Origin: a virus
IMG/VR virus record: IMGVR_UViG_3300009502_001313
Location: 1-64,000 of that record
Direction: 5' to 3' (one strand)
DNA length: 64,000 bases
Shown: positions 36,730-45,476 of the stretch, piece after piece
Layout of the letters: each line of letters begins with the position of its first letter
How positions within the stretch are numbered: the first letter of the stretch is position 1
Notes under the pieces: model-generated
The model's database searches: none
What the model was told of the DNA's origin: nothing
What the model saw: the letters and a program-made list of their open reading frames with translations, nothing else
Translations under genes and position numbers: made by a program

Positions 36730-37672
36730 AATTCTATTAACTGGAGGAGCAGGATATATCGGATGCGTCCTTACAGATTATCTTTTAAATCTAGGATATA
36801 GAGTTACCGTATATGATAATCTAATACACCGCCAACATGGTATTATCGAACAATGTAGTCGCCCAAACTTCAATTTCATTTACGGAGATGTTCGAGACAA
36901 AGAGCAATATAAAAAGGCTATTATTAATGCAGATATTATTATAAACTTAGCCGCAATTGTTGGTATGCCAATGTGCAATCGATTTCCGTTCGAAACAAAA
37001 CAAGTAAATCAAGAAAGTGCCGAATTTCTTGCGAATATATCCAGCAAAGACCAATTAATTGTGTGTGTCACCACAAATTCCGGATATGGGACAGGAGAGC
37101 AAATAGAAGGAGCCCCCGTTCATTGTACGGAAAAAACCCCACTCAATCCTATATCATCATATGGTATAACTAAATGTGCGGCAGAAAAAGCTATTATGGA
37201 AAAGGGAAACAACATTTCATTGCGATTGGCTACCGTTATGGGAGTTTCTCGTAAAATGAGATTGGATCTTTTAGTCAATGATTTTATATGGAGAGCCTAT
37301 AACGATAAATTTATAGTGCTGTTTGAATCTAATTTTTTACGCAACTTCATTCACATTCGGGAAGTTGCAACCGCCATTCATTTTGCAATAACAATCAAAA
37401 AGATGCGAGGACAGATTTATAATGTAGGAGATTCCCGTTGCAATATAAATAAAATGGAACTGTGTTTAGCAATAAAAAAACAAGTGCCGGACTTTTTTAT
37501 AACCGAATCGCAGATTAACAAAGATCCAGATCAGAGAAATTACATCGTTTCCAATGAGAAACTAGAATCATTAGGATGGAAACCAGCTTTTTCTCTGGAC
37601 GATGCTATTCATGAAGTATTAATGGCGTGTCCTATTCTTAAATATTCTAATGGTCCATTTGTAGGAATATGA
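36722..37672 (+). CDS. NAD-dependent nucleotide-sugar epimerase/dehydratase
   Basis: 316 residues, extended short-chain dehydrogenase. RILLTGGAGYIGCVL (NAD-binding), NLAAIVGMP, catalytic SYGITKCAAEK (Y-x3-K), and NFIHIREVA. Could be a 4-epimerase or a 4,6-dehydratase feeding the ColD-like enzyme. Eight-base overlap with the nucleotidyltransferase gene, ATGA with the next. Confidence 0.88.
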   Translation: MNRILLTGGAGYIGCVLTDYLLNLGYRVTVYDNLIHRQHGIIEQCSRPNFNFIYGDVRDKEQYKKAIINADIIINLAAIVGMPMCNRFPFETKQVNQESAEFLANISSKDQLIVCVTTNSGYGTGEQIEGAPVHCTEKTPLNPISSYGITKCAAEKAIMEKGNNISLRLATVMGVSRKMRLDLLVNDFIWRAYNDKFIVLFESNFLRNFIHIREVATAIHFAITIKKMRGQIYNVGDSRCNINKMELCLAIKKQVPDFFITESQINKDPDQRNYIVSNEKLESLGWKPAFSLDDAIHEVLMACPILKYSNGPFVGI

Positions 37673-38202
37673 ACATCACCCAAAGCCAAAAAATAGACAA
37701 ACTCCTGACAATAGAGCCAGATGTTTTCTACGATTTTCGGGGCGAAAACGTTGAAACGTTCTATCAGGATGAATATGATAGAATTTTCAATGAATTTGGG
37801 CTTCCGAAAACCACATTTATAGTAGATTCTTTTTCATTCTCACAGCAAACCGTATTACGAGGGTTTCACGGAGACGCAAAAACATGGAAAATCCTTCAAT
37901 GTCTCCATGGAATTATTCAGTTAGTGGTCATCGACCTTAGAAAGGATTCAAAAACATATAAAAAGGTTGAAAGTTTCCAATTGAACGATAAAAATAGAAA
38001 ACAAGTAATTGTTCCGGCTGGCTGTGTAAACGCTCACCTATGTATATCTGACACTTGCATATTTAGTTATAAACTATCAAACAGTTATGTTAAACAAGAA
38101 GACCAATATCATATCATGTGGAATGATCCAGAATACAATGTATTTTGGCCAGTTAATAACAATCCAATTCTGTCTGCCCGTGATGCGGGAATAAAAACAT
38201 GA
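37669..38202 (+). CDS. RmlC-like dTDP-sugar 3,5-epimerase
   Basis: 177 residues of cupin fold. TVLRGFHGDAKTWKIL matches the RmlC G-x-H region (catalytic His in FHGD), followed by HGIIQLVVIDLRKDS and IVPAGCVNAHLC. Epimerises C3 and/or C5 of a 4-keto-6-deoxy nucleotide sugar. A catalytic partner Asp and Tyr may be present in SYKLSNSY. Chained by ATGA on both sides. Confidence 0.85.
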   Translation: MNITQSQKIDKLLTIEPDVFYDFRGENVETFYQDEYDRIFNEFGLPKTTFIVDSFSFSQQTVLRGFHGDAKTWKILQCLHGIIQLVVIDLRKDSKTYKKVESFQLNDKNRKQVIVPAGCVNAHLCISDTCIFSYKLSNSYVKQEDQYHIMWNDPEYNVFWPVNNNPILSARDAGIKT

Positions 38203-38984
38203 AAACTATCCTAAAATCCTCAAAAGAATTACGAGAAAAAGCGAAATGGGTACGACGAGAAATTTTTGATTTCAAGACCCGTTCAAAAATAGGACACTTA
38301 GCTACTTGTCTGTCAACCGTTGACATATTAGTGTCCTTATTTTATGATTCATACTCATTATTTGATCCAGACAATGATGAGATAGTTTTCAGTAAAGGAC
38401 ATGGAGCACCCACAATGTATCCTATTCTTGCGGATTTGAAATACTTTCCAATGGAAGAACTAGCAAAGTATGGAACAAAAAATGGCATTTTACCCATGCA
38501 TTGTAATTACAAAATTCCCGGTTGTCAATTCGTGGGCGGATCACTCGGAAATGGTATTGGGTTCGCTGCTGGACGAGGATATGATAAAGACCGAGACATT
38601 TATGTGATTCTCGGAGATGGGGAACTCTATGAAGGCTCAGTGTGGGAGACATTACTGTTTATTTCCCATCACAACTTGAATAACATTCGGCTAATCGTGG
38701 ATCGAAATCAACTTTGTATCCTTGGCGCAACCGAAGATATGGTAAAACTTAACCCCCTACCCGAAAAGTTCAAAGCATTTGGCTACGAAGTAGAAGAAAT
38801 TGATGGTCATAATTTTAGACAAATACGACATATTTTTGCACACAAACCAAAAAAACCACAGATAGTTATAGCCAACACCATCAAAGGCAAAGGCGTTAGT
38901 TATATGGAGGGAGTATGGCAATATCATACTATTATTCCCAAAGAATCAGAGCTTATTCAACAAGGAAAGGACGAACTGTCATGA
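38199..38984 (+). CDS. transketolase N-terminal subunit
   Basis: 261 residues: the thiamine-diphosphate-binding half. SKIGHLATCLSTVDILVSL, FSKGHGAPTMYPIL, LGNGIGFAAG, and the TPP motif ILGDGELYEGSVWE...NN. Half-transketolases work with a separate C-terminal subunit, encoded next. In a sugar cluster the pair could build or degrade a heptose or branched sugar by two-carbon transfer. Confidence 0.92.
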   Translation: MKTILKSSKELREKAKWVRREIFDFKTRSKIGHLATCLSTVDILVSLFYDSYSLFDPDNDEIVFSKGHGAPTMYPILADLKYFPMEELAKYGTKNGILPMHCNYKIPGCQFVGGSLGNGIGFAAGRGYDKDRDIYVILGDGELYEGSVWETLLFISHHNLNNIRLIVDRNQLCILGATEDMVKLNPLPEKFKAFGYEVEEIDGHNFRQIRHIFAHKPKKPQIVIANTIKGKGVSYMEGVWQYHTIIPKESELIQQGKDELS

Positions 38985-39955
38985 GTGTTACCCAACGAGA
39001 TTTATTTTTAATGGAGCTTCTAACTCTAGCTAAAAAGGATAAAGATGTAATTCTAATTTCTCCGGATATGGGAGCACCGGCGTTAGACAAATGGAGAGAA
39101 GAAGTTCCAAATCAATTTTTCGCAACCGGCATTTCAGAACAGAACTCCATCAATGTAGCGGCAGGGTTCTCTAGCCGTGGGAAAAAGGTATATGTTTATT
39201 ATATGGCATGCTGGTCGGCTCGATGCTTCGAGCAGATTAGATATTCATGTGCAATTGCTCAAAACCCTATTACCATTCTAGGAGTGGGAGTCGGACTAGG
39301 ATATGCACCAGCGGGTGCCGCCCACAATCCGACAGATGATATGGCGTATATGCGAAGCATATGCGGAATAGAAATTTATTCTCCCGCAACCAATCCCGCA
39401 GTCAAACAATTGGTAAAATATACGTATAAAAACCGAAAATTGATTTATATAAGACTTGAACGAGCATACGATACCGCTTTGGATGTGTTTTATGAAAAAA
39501 CATATGATGCCACCACCGAAACACAGTATAATGGATTTGATATGGAAAACAATCAAGGAGTGTTTCCATTGAAAGACGAAGGATGCCGCACAAAAATTTG
39601 TTTGGTTACTTCAGGATATCTATTAAGTCGAGCACTTAAAATTACTAAAACAATCGATTGTAACGTATTTGATGTATTTCAAATCAAACCCATTCCGGTT
39701 GTACTAGATAACTATTTAAAACACGCTGAGTTGGTTGTAACATTAGAAGAGCAAACATTAAACGGGGGAGGATTTTCCTCCGTTATTGCAGACACCATTG
39801 CCGATAAAAATCTTCAATGTAAACTCAAACGCTTTGGTCTAGAAGAAGGCTATATTTTAGGAAATGGCACGAGAGATGAAATGTTAGATGCACATGGATT
39901 ATCAATTGAAAAAATTACGGAATTCCTTACTCTTTATCAAAATCAAACATATTAA
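38981..39955 (+). CDS. transketolase C-terminal subunit
   Basis: 324 residues from the ATG at 38981 (ATGA overlap). Contains ISPDMGAPALDKW, GISEQNSINVAAGFSSRGKKV with the catalytic Glu (ISEQN), and the C-terminal EEQTLNGGGFSSVIAD. Partner of the preceding subunit; together they give a full transketolase of usual size. Confidence 0.92.
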   Translation: MSVTQRDLFLMELLTLAKKDKDVILISPDMGAPALDKWREEVPNQFFATGISEQNSINVAAGFSSRGKKVYVYYMACWSARCFEQIRYSCAIAQNPITILGVGVGLGYAPAGAAHNPTDDMAYMRSICGIEIYSPATNPAVKQLVKYTYKNRKLIYIRLERAYDTALDVFYEKTYDATTETQYNGFDMENNQGVFPLKDEGCRTKICLVTSGYLLSRALKITKTIDCNVFDVFQIKPIPVVLDNYLKHAELVVTLEEQTLNGGGFSSVIADTIADKNLQCKLKRFGLEEGYILGNGTRDEMLDAHGLSIEKITEFLTLYQNQTY

Positions 39956-39956
39956 C

Positions 39957-42416
39957 ATGGACATCTTATTTGTAATACCATCAAATGACCGGGTTTATCA
40001 AGAACTGAAAACAACCTATTCTTCTATTGAACCACCCACTTGGGGTTTACTACTTGCCGAGTCGTGTCGTTCCGTAGGACATGAGGTTGGCATTCTTGAC
40101 ATGAATGCGGAGAACCAATCTCACGAACAGGGACTTCAAAGGATCAAAGAACTAAATCCCAAATGGTTATGCTTCGTTGTCTATGGACAAAACGTAAATG
40201 CCGGAACAGTGAGTATGTATGGGGCGACACAATTGTCTAAATATCTCAAATCTAGTGATTGCAAAATCCCGAACATATTCGTAGGTTCCTATATGCAGGC
40301 TCTTCCCATCAAAGCTCTGCAAGACGAGCCGAGCATTGATATTGTTCTAACTAACGAAGGCGTCTATGCATTGTGGGCACTCGCCGGTATTCAAGCGACA
40401 ACGGACCCGTCAACCTTGGGACAAATTAACGGAATTGGATTTCGAAAAGACGGAAAGCCTTTTTTAACGGCACCTGGAAAGATTGTGCCTCAAGAACGAA
40501 TGGACATTGATCTTCCCGGCTATGCGTGGGACTTGTTACCAAAGAAAGAAAAACCCTTTGATCTTTATAGGGCTCCCATGTGGCACGCTAACTACGATGC
40601 TAACCTCCGAACACCCTATGCTACATTATTTTCATCATTTGGATGCAAATTTGGGTGTAATTTCTGTTTATCTGCGGGCACGAAAATAACTCTTTCACAT
40701 GATAAGAATAAAAAAATCGAAGATGTAAAAATCGGAGATAAACTCTTAGCATGGGATGAAAATAAATTGGAAATTTCTGAAACCGTTGTAATAGTGTCTA
40801 ACAATCTACGTTCCGAAAAAATATATCATATTAAACTAACCGATAATAAAATCGTGAAATGTACCGGAGAGCATCCATTTTATAACGATGGAACGTGGGT
40901 AAACGCAGAAAATCTTAAAATAGGAGATAAAATACTTGTAGTTGATGCAAACGACAAAAATATATTCAGAATGAAGCATTATAATCCCATGTTTGTCAAT
41001 GAAACCCGGTCTAAAACTTCCAAAACAAGCAAAGAACGATTCATTACGGGTAAAACAATTCCACATCTTTGTACAGAAAAAGGACGAGAAATGGCATCTA
41101 AAATGGCCCGAGAAAAAATGTTATCTGATGCTAATCCGATGTATTCACGAAAAAATCAAGATAAAGCAAGTGAACGATTTTTAAAAGAAAAAAATCCCAA
41201 ATGGGACGGTGGAAAATGTGTAAAATTTAAACCATATTATCTAAGCAAAAACAGACGAGTGAGAAAATCCGTTAAAATACGTGATAATAATACATGTCAG
41301 GAATGTAAAAAAACGACCGGAAAATTGGATGTTCACCACATTGATTATAATAAGTATAATAATCAAACTTCAAATCTTATAACTCTTTGTGCCAGTTGTC
41401 ACTCAAAAACTAATTTTGATAGAGGTTTTGGGGGTAAAAGATATACAAAAATAATGTTAGAAAAGGCTATAAACTGCCCCCATTATGTTAGAATTGAAGA
41501 TATAAAAGTTATAGACGAAAATACTGAAACGTTTAATTTACAATGCGAACCTCATAATAATTTTTATGCAAACAACGTTTTGACCCATAATTGCATGATT
41601 AATATCATCAACCGAAACGATAATGACCCTATCGGTGTAGCATCAAACTACAAAGGTATGCGGTATTGGTCTCCGGAATTTATATTGAAACAGTTTGATA
41701 AACTCCATGAGATGGGAGTTAGCACTATTCGCTTATGCGACGAAATGTTTTTACTCAATTCTAAATACTATGTGCCTATCTGTGAAGGACTTGCCAAAAA
41801 AGAATACAGTAAAGACCTCCTTTTATGGGCATATTCACGTATCGATACTGTATCCAAAGACCCCGGCGTTTTGAAACTTCTTCGTAAAGCGGGATTCCGA
41901 TGGTTATGTCTCGGAATTGAAAGCGGAAGCCAAAAAATTCGTCTGGAAATTTCTAAAGGAAAATTCTTAGATGTCGATATTCGGGATGTAGTAAAAAAGA
42001 TAGAGGAAGCAGATATTGAAGTCTTGGGAAACTATCTTTTCGGACATATAGGGGATGATTATGAAAGCATGAAAGCTACATTGGATTTGAGCCTTGAGCT
42101 TGCCACCCGTGGATGGAATGCGTATGCAGTGATGCCATTACCGGGAAGCCAAATCTATAAAGAAGCACTGGATAAAGGAGATGCGATGCCAACCGACTAT
42201 TTGGGATTTTCCTTTCATGCATATGAAACGTTTCCAATGCATACCAACCATTTGAGTAATAAAGAAGTATTGAAATTCCGAGATGACGCCTTTTTAACGT
42301 ATCATACAAATCCTAAATTTTTAATTAGAATAAAAGAAAAATTCGGACAAGCGGCAGTGGATAACATTTTACAAATGACTAAAATCAAACTACAAAGACA
42401 ACTTCATGATAAATAA
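39957..42416 (+). CDS. B12-binding radical SAM enzyme interrupted by an intein
   Basis: 819 residues encoded; 510 after removal of the intein (residues 237-545). N-terminal cobalamin-binding domain (MDILFVIPSNDRV, EPPTWGLLLAESCRSVGHEV, NIFVGSY), then the radical SAM core. The iron-sulfur motif FGCKFGCNF^CMIN is split by the intein after CX3CX2: C230 and C234 lie in the N-extein, and the third ligand is the first C-extein residue (C546). Later motifs: IRLCDEMFLLN, LGIESGSQKIR. Could carry out C-methylation or another radical rearrangement on a sugar. Start ATG at 39957, one base after the previous stop. Confidence 0.9.
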   Translation: MDILFVIPSNDRVYQELKTTYSSIEPPTWGLLLAESCRSVGHEVGILDMNAENQSHEQGLQRIKELNPKWLCFVVYGQNVNAGTVSMYGATQLSKYLKSSDCKIPNIFVGSYMQALPIKALQDEPSIDIVLTNEGVYALWALAGIQATTDPSTLGQINGIGFRKDGKPFLTAPGKIVPQERMDIDLPGYAWDLLPKKEKPFDLYRAPMWHANYDANLRTPYATLFSSFGCKFGCNFCLSAGTKITLSHDKNKKIEDVKIGDKLLAWDENKLEISETVVIVSNNLRSEKIYHIKLTDNKIVKCTGEHPFYNDGTWVNAENLKIGDKILVVDANDKNIFRMKHYNPMFVNETRSKTSKTSKERFITGKTIPHLCTEKGREMASKMAREKMLSDANPMYSRKNQDKASERFLKEKNPKWDGGKCVKFKPYYLSKNRRVRKSVKIRDNNTCQECKKTTGKLDVHHIDYNKYNNQTSNLITLCASCHSKTNFDRGFGGKRYTKIMLEKAINCPHYVRIEDIKVIDENTETFNLQCEPHNNFYANNVLTHNCMINIINRNDNDPIGVASNYKGMRYWSPEFILKQFDKLHEMGVSTIRLCDEMFLLNSKYYVPICEGLAKKEYSKDLLLWAYSRIDTVSKDPGVLKLLRKAGFRWLCLGIESGSQKIRLEISKGKFLDVDIRDVVKKIEEADIEVLGNYLFGHIGDDYESMKATLDLSLELATRGWNAYAVMPLPGSQIYKEALDKGDAMPTDYLGFSFHAYETFPMHTNHLSNKEVLKFRDDAFLTYHTNPKFLIRIKEKFGQAAVDNILQMTKIKLQRQLHDK
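40665..41591 (+). other. intein with HNH endonuclease (309 residues)
   Basis: Begins CLSAGTKITLSHDK, block B KCTGEHPFY, ends NNVLTHN before Cys. The insert has CQECKKTTGKLDVHHIDYNK...LITLCASCHSKTN, a zinc-bound HNH nuclease, not LAGLIDADG. The splicing nucleophile at +1 is also the third [4Fe-4S] ligand of the host enzyme. Confidence 0.93.
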
Positions 42417-43305
42417 AAATAGATTTACAATGCAAATTTCTTGGAAAGACGTAAAAGTAGTTAATGAAACTTTAACGTCTATAGAAAATGCATATAAATA
42501 TTCAACCGCCCCTACCGAATTTATTCTAATTCTAAACGGACAAACAAAAAATTACATGGACACTCCGATCAATGATCCGGAAGAACAATGGATTCATTTC
42601 ATGAGTCATCCCTTTGTTAAACACTGTGAGATTGTTCATATAACAGACAAAGATCCGATTTTTGGACCCCCTTGCGTTAAACGAGAGTTTTCAATAAAAA
42701 ATGGACTCAATTATTGGGGAGACGCAGATTGTTTACTTCCATTGGAATATTTTTATATATCGGAAACATTTGACAAACAATGTAAAACTCGCCCATATAT
42801 TTTAACATTTGCCGCCAGAAAAATGTGGGGAGGATGGGAACCAATAGAACATTGTTCTATTCAAAACATAAAAAACGAAGATATAAAAGATGGATTTATG
42901 CGATTCGCAGATCCAATTTCATTGGAAACACTTTACGCATTTAATGAAAAATGGGGAGACCCAACCATTATAACTATACCTTTTGTAGTACCCGGACAAC
43001 CATTAAATACAATCGAATCCCCCGCATCCGTCTTATCGGACCAAATGCCGGATAATTTATACTGTCCAGATTTGTTAATAGGACACGATGATTATTGCCT
43101 CCAATGGTCTAGATTATATCATAAAATTCCACAATACCATGTAACAAACATACTCAAAGGACATCACAACACTAGTCCTCTTAAAGATTATAATATTGTA
43201 AGAGATTATACCGGATACAGATGCAATATGTTTAACGATAGATTAAATCTAGAAAGAGAGCTTTTACTCAAATGGGTTGGTAGATTGTTTAACCTTCCCA
43301 AATGA
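42406..43305 (+). CDS. GT-A-type glycosyltransferase-like protein
   Basis: 299 residues. FILILNGQTKN, KREFSIKNGLNYWGDADCLLPLEY with a D-A-D metal-binding motif, and a long C-terminal part. Pattern fits a divergent GT2-like enzyme. Overlaps the radical SAM gene by 11 bases; 14 bases before the next GT2. Confidence 0.65.
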   Translation: MINKNRFTMQISWKDVKVVNETLTSIENAYKYSTAPTEFILILNGQTKNYMDTPINDPEEQWIHFMSHPFVKHCEIVHITDKDPIFGPPCVKREFSIKNGLNYWGDADCLLPLEYFYISETFDKQCKTRPYILTFAARKMWGGWEPIEHCSIQNIKNEDIKDGFMRFADPISLETLYAFNEKWGDPTIITIPFVVPGQPLNTIESPASVLSDQMPDNLYCPDLLIGHDDYCLQWSRLYHKIPQYHVTNILKGHHNTSPLKDYNIVRDYTGYRCNMFNDRLNLERELLLKWVGRLFNLPK

Positions 43306-43319
43306 TATAAAGAAAATTT

Positions 43320-44573
43320 ATGAATAAATTGGACCAAATATCTTTAATACTACCCAGTAGAAATAATTTAAAATATTTACAATGGGCATATAATTCCATT
43401 AGAAAAAATATTAAATATAATGTTGAAATTATAATGTTAGACGACGCTTCCACCGATGGAACGTGGAAATGGATGAACGAAAAACAACAACTCGATTCGA
43501 ACTTAAAAATCTCAAGAAATAATGGCCCAGAACGAATTGGCCACACGGTTTTATATGATCGAGGAATAGATTTATCAACTAAACCCATTGTAGGTATATT
43601 TCATGCCGACATGTATATGGGAAGTAATGCATTGGAAAATGCCCTTAATATTTTGGAAGAAAATATGGTAGTCACTCTAACAAGAGTAGAACCGCCACTT
43701 CATCCCCCAGATCCATCTAAACACATTGCCGATTTTGGAATGGAACCGGAACAGTTCCAAGAGGATGCTTTTTTAAATTTTATTAAAAAAAATGAATTAA
43801 CAAATAAAAAAACACAAGGATTTTTTGCTCCTTGGATAATTCACAAAAAAGATTTTTTATCTATAGGAGGACACGATAAAAGAGTCTTCGCACCCATGGA
43901 ATTAGAGGATAGCGACATTGGAAATAGATTTTTATTAAAAGGATATAATTTAATACAAATACATTCGTCTTTTGTATATCACATGACTTGTCGAGGTAGT
44001 CGATTTAAAGACGGTATTAAAATAATCCAAGAAATACCGGTGAGTTCAAATAATATATGGAAACGAGCCCAAGATTCGGATGAATATACTAAACTTCGTC
44101 AAAACAAATTTCGGGAATGGTGGAGAAAATGGCATTCTGATGTTTTACATGATGCAAATATGCTACCTATTGTCAACCCCCGATATGATACCGGATTTGT
44201 CGTAAAAAACTGTCCATACAAACTGATTGAATTCATTGAACCATGGTGTGATACCTTATTTCTAGAATCGCCAGACAATATTAAACGCTATATTGAACAG
44301 GAACAACCGCATACAAAATTCGATCTTTCAAAACGAATACTTCCATCTACGTCGAATTATTCAAATGATATCATCGTGAGATTCGATGCTACACATTTTA
44401 ATCAATCGCAAATGAATATCATTAAACAATTCCCGCCTTTGATTAAAGATTCCGGTGAAATCGGAATAATGGAATACGACATCTTTACTTTTGATATTCG
44501 TAATATCAATCAAATTGAAAAAAAACTAATACATGCCGACTCGCCATGGTATGTCAACCAAATCATAGAATGA
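43320..44573 (+). CDS. GT2-family glycosyltransferase with C-terminal extension
   Basis: 417 residues. QISLILPSRNNLKYLQWAYN, IIMLDDASTDGTWKW, IVGIFHADMYMG (variant DXD), FAPMELEDSDIGNRFLLKGY (E-D-x-D catalytic region). The last 170 residues are an unassigned domain. ATGA overlap with the methyltransferase behind it. Confidence 0.87.
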   Translation: MNKLDQISLILPSRNNLKYLQWAYNSIRKNIKYNVEIIMLDDASTDGTWKWMNEKQQLDSNLKISRNNGPERIGHTVLYDRGIDLSTKPIVGIFHADMYMGSNALENALNILEENMVVTLTRVEPPLHPPDPSKHIADFGMEPEQFQEDAFLNFIKKNELTNKKTQGFFAPWIIHKKDFLSIGGHDKRVFAPMELEDSDIGNRFLLKGYNLIQIHSSFVYHMTCRGSRFKDGIKIIQEIPVSSNNIWKRAQDSDEYTKLRQNKFREWWRKWHSDVLHDANMLPIVNPRYDTGFVVKNCPYKLIEFIEPWCDTLFLESPDNIKRYIEQEQPHTKFDLSKRILPSTSNYSNDIIVRFDATHFNQSQMNIIKQFPPLIKDSGEIGIMEYDIFTFDIRNINQIEKKLIHADSPWYVNQIIE

Positions 44574-45365
44574 CTATCCTTGACACTATTTCAAATGAAA
44601 ATACCTGCGTCGATCTTGTTCATGAATATTTCAAAGAGAAATACTCTAAAGATGATGTAAAAACATTGCTTTATCAATTCAACAAGATGGGAAATCTCAA
44701 CGTCCGGAAAGGGGTTGAGAAACTATCGGAAGAATGGAATAAATTAAAAAATCACGATAATATAACTATTGAAAATTGGTATAAAGAAACCGATTTTTAC
44801 ATCTTTGATTTATTACCATGGAATGCTTGTTCAATGTTTACAGATAAACTAGGTTTCATTTATAATGCAATAGAAAATTACAAAATAACTTCGCTGGTGG
44901 ATTATGGGGGGAGGACTGGGTATTACGAGCTTTCTTCTTAAAGAGAAATTTCCAGACCTACATATTCTATATTGTGATTTTAAAACTAGTCATCAATATA
45001 AGTTCTGTGAATTTTTAATGAAAAAATTTGGAATTGCCGGAATCCAAATGATCGATGTAGATGATTTTTTAAAAGGACCGGCAACTCATTACGACGCCAT
45101 TCTTGCGATGGATTGTTTTGAACATATTCCGGATTTAAATGCTACGGTAAAAAATCTGACAGGACGTACAAATCTACTCATTCACGATAGCACTTTCAGT
45201 GTGAATGAAGCCCAACCTCAACATGTAAATGCTAAAGGAAATGTATGGTTTATCGATATAATGTTAAAACATAACTTCTTCATGCCCGAAAATGATTTCC
45301 GGATATTTAGAAGGTTTCGAATGATAGTAGAAAACAACTCCTTAGCCATGGCATTTTATCTTTGA
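44570..45365 (+). CDS. class I SAM-dependent methyltransferase, frameshifted at a G run
   Basis: As read, the first frame ends at 44941 with a scrambled VDYGGRTGYY, and a second frame (44904-45365) carries the remaining GGGLGITSFLLKEKF, AILAMDCFEHIPDLN and LLIHDSTFS. Removing one G from the six at 44906-44911 joins them into VDYGGGLGITSFLL, a textbook SAM-binding motif I, giving a 264-residue enzyme. Either a slipped, phase-variable or decayed gene, or a one-base sequence error. Last gene of the sugar chain; ATGA with the upstream GT2. Confidence 0.75.
44906..44911. repeat. G6 tract at the methyltransferase frameshift
   Basis: Six consecutive G bases code the glycine loop of motif I. With five, the frame is intact. 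Exceptional G run for an AT-rich genome. Confidence 0.65.
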
Positions 45366-45377
45366 GGGAGCATAAAA

Positions 45378-45399
45378 CCCATCTCCTTTAGGGGATGGG
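45378..45399. repeat. left-end hairpin of the tnpB element
   Basis: CCCATCTCC-TTTA-GGGGATGGG: nine base pairs counting one G-T, four-base loop. Its twin is at the right end. Such imperfect subterminal hairpins are what IS605-family transposases bind. Confidence 0.7.
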
Positions 45400-45476
45400 A
45401 TGAATGCGACCCATTGAAAATGAAGATATTTACAAATAAAATAACTTTTTGTAAATCTTCGATATACTTATACTTG

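Noticed and set aside
38320-38348. TTGACA-N17-TATGAT inside the transketolase gene
   Set aside because: Good match but well inside a coding region with no gene starting after it; treated as chance.
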